Shown: positions 44,425 to 53,514, counted from the stretch's first letter. The stretch: 64,000 nucleotides of DNA from Gammaproteobacteria bacterium (GCA_041395445.1 JAWLAO010000003.1:1-64000); one strand, 5' to 3'. Numbers and translations: made by a program. The notes: generated by a model not told the origin, from the sequence alone.

Positions 44425-45181
44425 TTTTATTTTTTAGTTACCGCCAACATCGTAATATACACTATTGCCCATACCAAGACTTTAAATCACAGATATATTA
44501 CACTGAATTAAAGAATATACGCCCGGTTTCCCTTACCAGACCTTTTGAATTAAAATTTGAAAAGCGTGGTTGGGATTGTTTTTATTCTAGTACGGGTTTG
44601 AGAAAAACACTATAGAATTTTATTGTTTTCTTTTTCTAGATCTATTCGTATCATCCTGATACTCCCCATCATCCCTGATGGCTTGCGTGAAAAAAGTTTA
44701 AGGAAAACTTTTTCATGGCAACCCGTAGGGATAAATACAGGGAGGTATTTAGTAAAATTCTTTCCTGAAGAATTTTTCTCCTTGCGCTTCGCGTGGCAAA
44801 ACGGCTATCCTGCCATTTAGTCCCGATCGGAGTCGGGAATGACAAGGTTCTTTTTTAGAGATACTTACGACTTCGTGTGCTTCGCACACTTCGCTCAGTA
44901 TGACGGAGTGTTTGTTTTTTAATAACCCCCTTAACTCTCACCCAGATATTTTTGAAGAATTTGGAGTAAAGTTTGCTTATGTTTGAATGTCGCTTGAGAC
45001 ATGAGTTTTAAGCAAACGCCAAATTTAAGAAAATAGGGAGGGAAGCCATCGGCTGAGAGTTCGGGGCACCCTTTTTTGGTTACTTTGTTGGGTGGCAACA
45101 AAGTAACACAAAAACTTTCTATTGCTTTTTAAAAGCAATTTATAGATCCCCGGGTCAAGCCCGAGGATGACTGTTGTGGTT
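44425..45181. repeat. Repeat-rich gene-free region (right flank of DUF262 gene)
   Basis: This 757-nt region carries no convincing gene. It contains TCCCGATCGGAGTCGGGAATGACA (44821-44844, an inverted-repeat element), a segment ending CTTCGCTCAGTATGAC (to about 44905, related to the motif near base 190), a perfect 12-bp inverted repeat GTTACTTTGTTG/CAACAAAGTAAC (45079-45107), and GATCCCCGGGTCAAGCCCGAGG followed by ATGAC (45145-45171). All belong to scattered intergenic repeat types. The first 200 bases after the DUF262 start (44425-44640) are AT-rich and should hold its promoter. Confidence 0.7.
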
Positions 45182-45448
45182 TTACATATCCTCCATAAGT
45201 TCATCCATCAAATCACAAGCTGCTTGATAATCATTGGATTTAGCCATTTCTTCAAACTTGCTCATCTTGCCAACCAACGACATCATTTTGCCCATGTCTC
45301 CGGAAGCTGTCATTTCTTCCATTTTTTTCTGAAATTCTTCGCCTTTTGCCATAACATCAGCTTCACTGCTGCAACTGGAGCCTCCACATGCTGATAGAGA
45401 TATTGCTGATACCATTACAGTTGCGAGTTTTAGTGATTTTTTAAACAT
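45182..45448 (-). CDS. Small lipoprotein, unknown function
   Basis: An 88-residue product with a signal peptide ending SLSACGGSSC (lipobox Cys about 21) and a short helical, Met/Glu/Lys-rich mature part (about 60 residues) with one further Cys. I recognise no family. It has a separate upstream gap of 67 nt and sits next to the repeat region. Confidence 0.65.
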   Translation of the reverse strand: MFKKSLKLATVMVSAISLSACGGSSCSSEADVMAKGEEFQKKMEEMTASGDMGKMMSLVGKMSKFEEMAKSNDYQAACDLMDELMEDM

Positions 45449-45515
45449 TTCTAACTTCCTCTTTTTTTAATTGTGTTCGGTTATCTTATACTATTTTTAT
45501 TTCTTTTCCAGTTTT

Positions 45516-45932
45516 TTATTTTTTATGCTTGGCTCTCATATCGCCTACGGTTTTGTTTAAAAACTTTTCGAGTTTTGTTAGATCCACATCTTCCAGTTTG
45601 TTAATGTATAAACAGCTTTTTGCAGTTTTGACTTTACCGAGTTCTTTTAGGTCTTGCTGATAGTCTGCAAAGCCCTGCATGATGTAGAGTGAAAAGTTTT
45701 GTTTTCTGGGAGAAAACCCTGTAATCATCCAATCATTTGTACCGCTACTGTTGGTGTATTTATAACTATCGAATCCAATGATGGAGCTTCCCCACATCAC
45801 TGGCTCGCATTCGGTTACTTTTTTAAATATTCTCAAAAGTTCTTTGGCTTCTTTTTGCTTTTTTTCAGGAGTGATGGTGTTTAAAAAATCATCTGCGCTT
45901 TTACTGTTTGCTTGGGTTTTATTTTGTGCCAT
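45516..45932 (-). CDS. DUF1801-domain protein
   Basis: A 138-residue cytoplasmic protein of the DUF1801 (YdhG-like) family: VMWGSSIIGFDSYKYTNSSG and the SPRKQNFSLYIM motif, followed by a conserved LGKVKTAKSCLYINKLEDVD segment and a basic tail. Members are small, single-domain and uncharacterised. The gene is 41 nt downstream of mnmE and may be co-transcribed with it. Confidence 0.82.
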   Translation of the reverse strand: MAQNKTQANSKSADDFLNTITPEKKQKEAKELLRIFKKVTECEPVMWGSSIIGFDSYKYTNSSGTNDWMITGFSPRKQNFSLYIMQGFADYQQDLKELGKVKTAKSCLYINKLEDVDLTKLEKFLNKTVGDMRAKHKK

Positions 45933-45973
45933 GGTTATATATCTAAGATTGGTTTCTTAAATATTAGCACATT

Positions 45974-47305
45974 TTATTTGCCTATGCAGAATGATGAGAA
46001 AATTTCTCCCAGCAAATCATCGCTGGTGAATTCTCCGGTGATTTGATTGAGGTGTTCCTGGGCTTGTCTTAAATCCTCGGCCACCAATTCTCCCGCTTGA
46101 TTGTTGAGGAAGTTATGTTCAGCAACACTTATGTTTTCAAGGGTTTTTTGTAATTGTGTGATATGGCGGGTGCGAGCGGAAAAACTGGTTTCGATTTGGC
46201 TTTGATGGCTCAGCGTGTGAATGACTTTTTCTTCCAGTTTTTCAAATCCGGATTGTGTTTTTGCTGAAAGCATCACTTCGTTATCAGCCAAGCCTTTTTC
46301 TACTTTTCCGATATCTGACTTGTTATAAATAATGATTTTTCGTTTGTTAAACGGCAGGTCTTGCAGGTTTTCTATTTGTAATTCGACATCTCTTGAGCTA
46401 TCAATCACTTGTAAAATAATATCGGCTTGTTGCAATATCTCTTTGGCTCTTTTAATGCCTTCTTGTTCAATTTTATCTTCAGTGATGTGAATTCCGGCGG
46501 TATCAATAATGGTTACCGGTATTCCTTGGATATGGATGTTTTCTTTGACAATGTCGCGTGTTGTGCCGGCAATATCGGAAACAATAGCGGTTTCGTTACG
46601 GGTAAAAAGATTCAAAAGTGATGACTTTCCGACATTGGGTTGTCCGACTATGGCAATCACCACTCCTTTATTTAATAACTGCCCTTGCTGAGCTTTTTGT
46701 AAAAGCAAACCCAAATCCTGATGCAGTTGCTTCATTTTTTGCTGTTGTTCTTTATCGGCAAGAAAGTCGATTTCTTCTTCAGGAAAATCTATGGCTGCTT
46801 CTATCCAAACACGCAATTCGATGAGTTGGCGTAATATTTGGTTTATTTGTCTGGAAAACTCTCCCTGAAGTGACCTTTGTGCGGCGATGGCAGCTTGTTC
46901 CGTTGAGCTGGAAATTAAATCAGCTATGGCTTCTGCTTGTACCAGATCAATTTTTCCGTTCAGAAACGCTCTTTGGGAAAACTCTCCGGGCAAGGCTTGT
47001 CTGGCTCCGAGTTTGATAACTGTTTTTAACAGCATGTTCATAATAACAGGTCCGCCGTGAGCTTGTAATTCTATAACATCTTCACCTGTAAATGATTTCG
47101 GATTGGGAAAGTAAAGAATAAGACCTTCATCAAGCAGATTTTCACCATCATAAAACTCAGCATAGGTCGCCAGACGTGGTTTGGGTGATTTATGTGATAT
47201 TTTTTCAGCAATCTCCAAAGCATTTTCACCGGAGATTCTGATGATACCAACACCGCCTGCACCCGGCGCAGTTGCGATGGCGGCGATGGTATCATTTTGT
47301 AGCAT
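45974..47305 (-). CDS. mnmE: tRNA modification GTPase MnmE
   Basis: This 443-residue GTPase works with MnmG to build the cmnm5 group on wobble uridine of certain tRNAs. The N-terminal formyl-THF-binding domain (about 1-118) begins DTIAAIATAPGAGGVGIIRISG. A helical domain is interrupted by the G domain (about 215-370): G1 GQPNVGKSS, the DIAGTTRD loop, G3 DTAG and G4 NKSD. The C-terminal FCIGK carries the catalytic-site cysteine. It follows yidC after 2 nt; mnmG is not nearby. Confidence 0.97.
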   Translation of the reverse strand: MLQNDTIAAIATAPGAGGVGIIRISGENALEIAEKISHKSPKPRLATYAEFYDGENLLDEGLILYFPNPKSFTGEDVIELQAHGGPVIMNMLLKTVIKLGARQALPGEFSQRAFLNGKIDLVQAEAIADLISSSTEQAAIAAQRSLQGEFSRQINQILRQLIELRVWIEAAIDFPEEEIDFLADKEQQQKMKQLHQDLGLLLQKAQQGQLLNKGVVIAIVGQPNVGKSSLLNLFTRNETAIVSDIAGTTRDIVKENIHIQGIPVTIIDTAGIHITEDKIEQEGIKRAKEILQQADIILQVIDSSRDVELQIENLQDLPFNKRKIIIYNKSDIGKVEKGLADNEVMLSAKTQSGFEKLEEKVIHTLSHQSQIETSFSARTRHITQLQKTLENISVAEHNFLNNQAGELVAEDLRQAQEHLNQITGEFTSDDLLGEIFSSFCIGK

Positions 47306-47307
47306 TA

Positions 47308-48981
47308 TTAACCTTTTGCTTCGATTCGCTTAGTGATAATCCATTGTTGCACCAGCGATAAGGAGCTGTTAACCGCCCAGTACAATACCAAACCGGACTG
47401 GAAGAATGCAAACATAATTGAAAATGCAATCGGCATGATTTTCATGATTTTTTCCTGCATTGGATCCATACCAACAGTTGGCGAAAGTCTTTGAGTCATA
47501 ATCATGGCAAAGGCATTGATTGCCGGCAGAATAAAATACGGATCTGGTGTGCTTAAGTCTTGTAACCACAATATAAAAGGAGCTTGACGTAGCTCTACAG
47601 ACTCTAATAGTACCCAATACAAAGCAATGAATACCGGAATTTGTACCAGCATTGGCAAACAACCGCCCATTGGATTCACTTTTTCCTGTTTGTACAGCTT
47701 CATCATTTCTTCATTGAATTTCTGACGATTATCCTTGTGTCTTTCTTTCAATGTTTTGATGCGCGGTTGCAATTTACGCATTCTTGCCATTGAGTTGTAT
47801 TGTTTTTCTGTGAGTTTGAAGAAAAGCAATTTAATCAATATGGTTAACACAATGATTGACCAACCCCAATTACCAATCATCGAATGAATTTTATTCAACA
47901 CCCAAAATAGTGGCTTGGCAATAGCGGTAAACATTCCATAATCAACAGTTAAATCCAAGCCTTTGGATATTTTTGGTAGTTCTTCCTGAATTTTTGGACC
48001 TACATAAAGCTGAGTTGAAATTTGACCTTCAGCTCCCGGTTGCACTTCGCTATAACCGGATGTGGCACGAATAATGTATGGTGTTTCCGATGTTGGAAGA
48101 TATTGTGACGAAATAGCTGAATTCGTTTCACTCATGATAAAGCCACTAAAGAAGTAGTGTTGAACCATAGCTATCCAGCCCGGAGTGTTTATTTTGACAT
48201 TGATGTTTTCATCCGGATCACTGAAGTCTTCCAGTTTTAGCTTGGTATAGCCTTCATTTGGCTCAAAATAACCTGCTCCTTTGAATGACATTCTTCCTGC
48301 ATCACTAAAGGAAACTTCGTTATTTAACCAAGGATTGTTTCTTTGCAGTTGCTTGTATTGTTGGCCTTGCCATACAACACTGGAGTTGTTTTGAATATTG
48401 TCGGTGATTCCCACTAAATAAGAATCTGCATCAATGCTATAGACTTTGGTTAATTTCACTCCGTTTTTCTCAATTACAAACGGAATGTCTAATTTTCCTG
48501 AAGTAACATTATATTGTGATTGGTTCACACTATAGGTTTCAGTATGAACAAATCGTTGTTGTGAGCTCAGCAAACCTGTTTGTGCATAGTAAGAGCTTTC
48601 ATTGGAGTGATTAAAAAGAATGACGTTTTCTTTTGATTTCTTTGTTACCGGATAATTTAATAACTCAGCATAAATAATTGAAGCACCGACCGTATCAATT
48701 TGTAGTTTTAAGACATTGGTGGTTACTGTAACAATAGAGTCTGCGTTTCTTTGTTTTGAAATCTCCGGTGTAGCTGCATTCGGTGTGACCGCTGTTTGTT
48801 CAGGAATATCATTTCCATTTGTTAATGGAACGGTATTATCATCGGCTACAGCCTGAGATGGATTCACTCCGGTTATATTTTCAACTTGCGGTTGTGGACC
48901 GTAATCTTTTTGCCACTCGGCATAAAGCAAAAAACCTAAAAAAATTAATGCAATTAATAATAAGTTCTTGGGATTATTCAT
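47308..48981 (-). CDS. yidC: Membrane protein insertase YidC
   Basis: This 557-residue inner-membrane insertase has an N-terminal helix (NLLLIALIFLGFLLYAEW), then a large periplasmic domain (about 60-340). The conserved C-terminal core of five helices carries NWGWSIIVLTILIKLLFFKLT, NPMGGCLPMLVQIPVFIALYWV-type motifs and a positive cytoplasmic loop. Its start overlaps the rnpA stop by one base (TAATG), leaving no room for yidD, which many bacteria have between them. Confidence 0.97.
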   Translation of the reverse strand: MNNPKNLLLIALIFLGFLLYAEWQKDYGPQPQVENITGVNPSQAVADDNTVPLTNGNDIPEQTAVTPNAATPEISKQRNADSIVTVTTNVLKLQIDTVGASIIYAELLNYPVTKKSKENVILFNHSNESSYYAQTGLLSSQQRFVHTETYSVNQSQYNVTSGKLDIPFVIEKNGVKLTKVYSIDADSYLVGITDNIQNNSSVVWQGQQYKQLQRNNPWLNNEVSFSDAGRMSFKGAGYFEPNEGYTKLKLEDFSDPDENINVKINTPGWIAMVQHYFFSGFIMSETNSAISSQYLPTSETPYIIRATSGYSEVQPGAEGQISTQLYVGPKIQEELPKISKGLDLTVDYGMFTAIAKPLFWVLNKIHSMIGNWGWSIIVLTILIKLLFFKLTEKQYNSMARMRKLQPRIKTLKERHKDNRQKFNEEMMKLYKQEKVNPMGGCLPMLVQIPVFIALYWVLLESVELRQAPFILWLQDLSTPDPYFILPAINAFAMIMTQRLSPTVGMDPMQEKIMKIMPIAFSIMFAFFQSGLVLYWAVNSSLSLVQQWIITKRIEAKG

Positions 48982-49340
48982 TACTGTTTCCTGATTTGTT
49001 GTATTCTACTTTCTGCCTTAATCCACAGACTTTCAAGTGAATTGAATATTTCTGCGTTTTTTTGCTCACTGATTTTTCCTCTTGCCATAACAACAAAATC
49101 ACAAGCAGTTTGAAATGAGTGGTTTCGAAAACTTTCTCTGACAAGTCTTTTAATTCTGTTTCTCTGAACGGCTCTTTTATCGACTTTCTTTGAAACAATT
49201 AAGCCAAGCTTTGAATTTTCTTTTGAATTTATGTGGATCAATATAAGGAAAAATGCATCAGAAACTTTGACCGACTTGTTAAATACCTTGCTATAGTCTG
49301 CTTTTGTTAACAAACGAGCTTTTTTAGGAAAGCCAGTCAA
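48981..49340 (-). CDS. rnpA: Ribonuclease P protein component
   Basis: This 119-residue basic protein subunit of RNase P is needed for tRNA 5' maturation. The family hallmark NRIKRLVRESFR is present, preceded by KLGLIVSKKVDKRAVQRN and the N-terminal LLTKADYSKVF. It lies 26 nt downstream of rpmH and overlaps yidC by one base, the standard rpmH-rnpA-yidC order. Confidence 0.96.
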   Translation of the reverse strand: MTGFPKKARLLTKADYSKVFNKSVKVSDAFFLILIHINSKENSKLGLIVSKKVDKRAVQRNRIKRLVRESFRNHSFQTACDFVVMARGKISEQKNAEIFNSLESLWIKAESRIQQIRKQ

Positions 49341-49366
49341 TGTCCTTTTTGAAAACTTTGAGTGTT

Positions 49367-49501
49367 TTAAACAGTTAGTTTATGTCTGCCTTTTGCTCTT
49401 CTGGCATTAATAACAGCTCGACCACCTTTTGTTTTCATACGTGCTCTAAAACCATGAGTTCTTGCACGCTTTAAATTACTTGGTTGAAAAGTTCTTTTCA
49501 T
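49367..49501 (-). CDS. rpmH: 50S ribosomal protein L34
   Basis: A 44-residue protein read directly from the minus strand: MKRTFQPSNLKRARTHGFR at the start and RRAKGRHKLTV at the end, matching L34. It was too short to appear as a longer open frame. A Shine-Dalgarno AAGGTG lies 6 nt upstream. It is the first gene of rpmH-rnpA-yidC-mnmE, transcribed away from dnaA. Confidence 0.97.
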   Translation of the reverse strand: MKRTFQPSNLKRARTHGFRARMKTKGGRAVINARRAKGRHKLTV

Positions 49502-49755
49502 GATACACCTTGTATTTTTATATTGAATTCAATTGAAATTTAAGAAAAAACCCAACGCGTTTTAAGTTCTTCCTTAAAAAAGGTTGGCTAGGATACTTAT
49601 TTTTAACATTTTTTTCAACATTTTTAGGTTTCTTTTTATGTTATTACTAACAATTATCACTAATTTAAAAAGATTTAACAAATTCTGTAGTTATCTATTG
49701 TTAATATTGGGTGTATAATGTCCGACTTTCCTCTCAATGTTAAAGTTAATTCAAT
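49502..49755. promoter_or_regulatory. Divergent promoter region rpmH / dnaA
   Basis: This AT-rich 254-nt gap contains TATAAT at 49714-49719, a plausible -10 box for dnaA with only a weak -35 (TTATCT near 49691). I see no perfect DnaA box here. The region must also hold the rpmH promoter on the minus strand, which I cannot place. Confidence 0.5.
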
Positions 49756-51060
49756 ATGATTTGGAGCAAATGTCTCAAGCGTCTGCAATCCGAAGTTTCC
49801 GCGCAGGAAATTGACATTTGGCTACGTCCTTTAAAAGTTATTGAAGAGCTTAATTGTATCAATATCATCGCTCCTAATGACATTATTATGGATCGTATTA
49901 ATGATAATTATTTGAAGCTATTAAAATTGGCATTAAGTGATATATCTGACATTGATTATGAAATAACAGTTAGTTATCCGATCAGCCCATTTACTCAAAA
50001 TAATCACAATCAAAAAAAATCGGATGGATTTCCATCACTTCCGTCAAACATTGATAAGACTTTTACTTTTGACAATTTCGTGGAAGGCAGTTCAAACAGT
50101 CTGGCAATGGCCTCAGCGATTCGTGTTGCACAAGATGCTTCCACTGATTATAACCCTTTATTGATTTATGGCAGCACCGGATTAGGTAAAACACATTTAT
50201 TACATGCAATCGGCAATAAAATTAAGGAAATTAATCCTCAAGCAATTGTTTGTTATGTTCATTCTGAACAATTTGTTAATAACATGATTAGCGCAATCAG
50301 AAATAATTCAATTGATAAATTTAAAGAGCAATACCGATCTGTAGATGCTTTGTTGATTGATGATATACAATTTTTTGCCGGAAAAGACCGAACACAAGAA
50401 GAATTTTTTCACACATTCAACCATTTGCTTGAGTACAAACAAAGAGTTATCATCACTTGCGATCGGTTTCCAAAAGAGGTCAACGGTCTTGAATCTCGCT
50501 TGAAGTCTCGATTAGGTTGGGGTGTTATATTATCAATTGATCCACCTGAGTTTGAAACCCGGGTTGCTATTTTACAAAAGAAAGCTTTACAGCAAGGAAT
50601 TATCTTGGCAGATAATATTGCACATTATATTGCTGATAAAATTAAATCTAATATCAGAGAACTGGAAGGTGCTTTGAAAACTTTACTGGCCTCTGCCAGT
50701 TTAAGACATATTGATATTGATTTGGACTTTACAAAAGAGACATTAAAAGAGTTATTTAATGTTCATCAAAAACAAATTTCTGTCGATAATATCATTACTC
50801 AAACAGCTAATTATTACAATATTAAAAAGTCGGATTTACTTTCAAAAAAACGGGTTCGTTCCATCGCCAGACCTCGTCAAATGGCAATGTTTTTATCTAA
50901 GGAACTCACTGATAAAAGTTTACCTGAAATTGGTGAGGCTTTTGGAGGAAAAGATCACACCACTGTAATTTATGCTTGTCGAAAAATAAAAGAATTGATG
51001 GATGAAAACTCTGATTGGATTGAAGATAAACAGAAGCTTATTAATTTATTAACTATTTAA
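49756..51060 (+). CDS. dnaA: Chromosomal replication initiator DnaA
   Basis: This 434-residue AAA+ initiator opens oriC. Domain I is at about 1-80, a short linker follows, and domain III has Walker A YGSTGLGKTHLL, Walker B LLIDDIQF and the sensor/Arg-finger region. DNA-binding domain IV has the signature KSDLLSKKRVRSIARPRQMAM and the DnaA-box-contacting GGKDHTTVIYACRKI. It is slightly shorter than E. coli DnaA (467), through a short domain II. It leads the dnaA-dnaN-recF-gyrB set. Confidence 0.98.
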   Translation: MIWSKCLKRLQSEVSAQEIDIWLRPLKVIEELNCINIIAPNDIIMDRINDNYLKLLKLALSDISDIDYEITVSYPISPFTQNNHNQKKSDGFPSLPSNIDKTFTFDNFVEGSSNSLAMASAIRVAQDASTDYNPLLIYGSTGLGKTHLLHAIGNKIKEINPQAIVCYVHSEQFVNNMISAIRNNSIDKFKEQYRSVDALLIDDIQFFAGKDRTQEEFFHTFNHLLEYKQRVIITCDRFPKEVNGLESRLKSRLGWGVILSIDPPEFETRVAILQKKALQQGIILADNIAHYIADKIKSNIRELEGALKTLLASASLRHIDIDLDFTKETLKELFNVHQKQISVDNIITQTANYYNIKKSDLLSKKRVRSIARPRQMAMFLSKELTDKSLPEIGEAFGGKDHTTVIYACRKIKELMDENSDWIEDKQKLINLLTI

Positions 51061-51255
51061 AATTATTTATTGTTATATAATAAGCTGTGAATAAGTTGTG
51101 GAAAAAATGTATTTAAATTTAAAAGGAAAATTATCCACAGGAAACTAACAAAAATAAAACAACTACAGATCATTGAAAACTTATTTAAATTCAATAAGTT
51201 ATAAATATTTTAGTGTTTTATTTAAATACTTACTATTACTAAATTTATAAATATT
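51061..51255. other. Replication origin oriC (dnaA-dnaN intergenic region)
   Basis: The gap holds a perfect DnaA box TTATCCACA (51131-51139), TGTGAATAA (51086-51094, reverse of TTATTCACA) and TGTGGAAAA (51097-51105, reverse of TTTTCCACA). The right half (about 51178-51250) is almost all A/T, a likely unwinding element, and contains the perfect inverted repeat AACTTATT-TAAATTC-AATAAGTT (51178-51200). Box cluster plus AT-rich element between dnaA and dnaN is the classic origin layout. Confidence 0.8.
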
Positions 51256-52356
51256 ATGATATTTAATATACAAAGAGAAAATCTTTTACAACCATTAACT
51301 GAAATCATTGGTGTTATCGAAAGTAAACAAACTCTAACTATTCTAGGAAATTTTTATATTAAGGCTTATAACAATATTCTTTCATTTACTGCTAGTGATT
51401 CAGAAGTTGAAATGATTGGTAGTTGTAACGCTGACGTTATAGAAGAGGGAGAAATAACGATTCCGGCAAAGAAAATGTTTGATATTTGCAAAGCTTTGTC
51501 TGATGGGTCTCTGATTAATTTCTCAATTAGTGATAATAAATGCATAATAACAGCCGGACAAAGTAAATTTAGTTTATCGACTTTGCCGGGTTCAGAATAT
51601 CCATTAATTGAAAATGTTGAAACTTATGAAAACATTGAACTTGAAGCATCTGTTCTTAAGAATTTATTAAACCAATCTGCTTTTTGTATGGCTGTTCAAG
51701 ATGTCCGATATTTTTTAAACGGTCTTTTATTTGAATTAGATGGAAACAAAATTCGTTGTGTTTCTGCAGACGGACATAGACTTGCTTTATCTGAAACCAA
51801 TTTTGATAATAATAAACAAATTAATAAGCAGTTTTTAATTCCAAGAAAAGGAGTATTAGAGTTACAAAAATTAATTAGGGATAAAGATCAAAATGTTTCC
51901 ATAAATATGGGTAAGAATCACATTAACTTTATTTGCGATGGGATTAGTTTAACTTCAAAACTGATAGATGGTAATTTTCCTGATTATCAAACGGTCATTC
52001 CGTTGGATATGGAGCAATTTTTCACAGCAGATAAAAACACTTTAAAGTCTGCATTATTAAGGGTTGCTATTTTATCCAATGAAAAATTTAAAGGGGTTAA
52101 GCTCAATATTGAGAATAATAGTTTAAATATTATCGGGCATAACCCGGAACAGGAACAAGCTGAGGAAATTGTTAATATTAACTCCAATATAAATGATATA
52201 AAAACCGGGTTTAATGTTAATTATTTAGTTGATGCAATTAATGCTATTGATAGCGATCAAATTATGTTCAGTTTTAAAAACGCTTTAAGCAGTTGTTTAA
52301 TTAAACACCCTGAAGATAATAGTTGTCGATTGATAGTCATGCCCATTAGAATCTAA
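51256..52356 (+). CDS. dnaN: DNA polymerase III beta sliding clamp
   Basis: This 366-residue clamp tethers DNA polymerase III to DNA. The three topologically similar domains are visible (about 1-120, 125-245, 246-366). The second domain carries RYFLNGLLFELDGNKIRCVSADGHRLA, the third a typical GFNVNYLVDAINAIDSDQI, and the end HPEDNSCRLIVMPIRI matches the partner-binding C-terminus (MPxRL-type). It sits directly after oriC and 3 nt before recF. Confidence 0.97.
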   Translation: MIFNIQRENLLQPLTEIIGVIESKQTLTILGNFYIKAYNNILSFTASDSEVEMIGSCNADVIEEGEITIPAKKMFDICKALSDGSLINFSISDNKCIITAGQSKFSLSTLPGSEYPLIENVETYENIELEASVLKNLLNQSAFCMAVQDVRYFLNGLLFELDGNKIRCVSADGHRLALSETNFDNNKQINKQFLIPRKGVLELQKLIRDKDQNVSINMGKNHINFICDGISLTSKLIDGNFPDYQTVIPLDMEQFFTADKNTLKSALLRVAILSNEKFKGVKLNIENNSLNIIGHNPEQEQAEEIVNINSNINDIKTGFNVNYLVDAINAIDSDQIMFSFKNALSSCLIKHPEDNSCRLIVMPIRI

Positions 52357-52359
52357 TTT

Positions 52360-53418
52360 GTGTTTATTAACAAACTCAGAATATTAAACTTTAGAAATAT
52401 TCTTGATAAAGATTTTAAATTTGAAAACAAAGTAAATATTTTCTACGGTGAGAATGGAGTAGGAAAAACAAGTATTCTCGAAGCAATTAATTATATTTCG
52501 TCCGGTAAATCATTCAGGAAAGGTAATTACAAAGATTTTATTAATTATAAATCTAACGAATTTACTATTTATCTCGGTTATAACAAGGATGATTTAGAAA
52601 ACTCCATTTCTGTTCGTAAAGACAAAAAAGGTCAATGGAAAGCAAAAAAGAACAATACCAACATTTCTCAGCAATCCACTCTTACTGAGTCCTTGCCTGT
52701 AATTTCAATTGACCCTGAAGTTTATCGTTTAGTTGACTCAAGCCCACAATACAGAAGATCTTTTATTGATTGGTTAGTGTTTCACGTGAAACATGATTAT
52801 TTACTATTGTGGAAAAAAACACATAAATGTATTAAACAACTAAATACTTTATATAAACTCAGAGGTAATACAAATGAGATAAATACATGGGAGCAAATAT
52901 TAGTTAGTTGTACAGAAAAGCTCAATCAAGTCAGAAATCATTACTTTCTACAAATATCACCAATAATCACAAGTATAGTAAGAGAAATTTCACCGGATTT
53001 AGATGGTATTGTTTTGAGTTATAAAAGAGGTTGGACCGAAGGATTTTCTTTTATCCAACAACTTGAAAATGACAGGGAGAAAAATTTAAAGTATGGACAG
53101 CTTTTAAACGGTCCTCATAAGATGGATATAAAAATAACAATTAATCATACAGATGCTTCTAAAGTTTTATCGCGCGGACAAAAGAAAATGCTTTCTATTG
53201 TTTTTTATCTGGCTTATTTAAAAGTACTGGAAGTCAATCAGATTTTTCCAATCCTGTGTTTAGATGATTTTGACGCTGAGATTGATGAACATAAATTAAA
53301 AACAACGTCAGAATATTTTAAATCTTATCAGTCACAGATTTTTATAACTTCTGTTCATAAAGAAAAAATTGTTAAAGCATTTCCGAATGCCGATTTGTTT
53401 CACGTGAAACATTCATAG
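52360..53418 (+). CDS. recF: DNA replication and repair protein RecF
   Basis: This 352-residue SMC-like ATPase helps load RecA at gaps. It starts with GTG (3 nt after dnaN) and has INKLRILNFRNI at the N-terminus, Walker A GENGVGKTS (about 29-37), the signature LSRGQKKML and Walker B ILCLDDFDAEID. Its reading frame contains two perfect parS-like palindromes, each encoding FHVKH (VFHVKHDY in the middle and LFHVKHS at the very end), so its protein sequence appears partly shaped by those DNA sites. Confidence 0.96.
   Translation: MFINKLRILNFRNILDKDFKFENKVNIFYGENGVGKTSILEAINYISSGKSFRKGNYKDFINYKSNEFTIYLGYNKDDLENSISVRKDKKGQWKAKKNNTNISQQSTLTESLPVISIDPEVYRLVDSSPQYRRSFIDWLVFHVKHDYLLLWKKTHKCIKQLNTLYKLRGNTNEINTWEQILVSCTEKLNQVRNHYFLQISPIITSIVREISPDLDGIVLSYKRGWTEGFSFIQQLENDREKNLKYGQLLNGPHKMDIKITINHTDASKVLSRGQKKMLSIVFYLAYLKVLEVNQIFPILCLDDFDAEIDEHKLKTTSEYFKSYQSQIFITSVHKEKIVKAFPNADLFHVKHS
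52778..52793. promoter_or_regulatory. parS: parS-like site 1 (inside recF)
   Basis: The 16-mer TGTTTCACGTGAAACA is a perfect palindrome and matches the ParB-binding parS consensus (TGTTNCACGTGAAACA). It encodes FHVKH in recF. Confidence 0.85.
53396..53411. promoter_or_regulatory. parS: parS-like site 2 (3' end of recF)
   Basis: An identical TGTTTCACGTGAAACA lies 618 bp downstream of the first, covering the last codons of recF. Together they form an origin-proximal parS cluster. Confidence 0.85.
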
Positions 53419-53514
53419 TTCTTGTTTTTATTGGTGTAATGAAAATTATATTGTCTTTTAGAGATGATATTAATCTGTTATAATTCCCCGTTGATATTTT
53501 AAGAGAAAATTTAT

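Noticed and set aside
44623..44820. 65-residue plus-strand open frame in the repeat region
   Set aside because: No ribosome site, no family resemblance, and it lies wholly within repeat-rich DNA.
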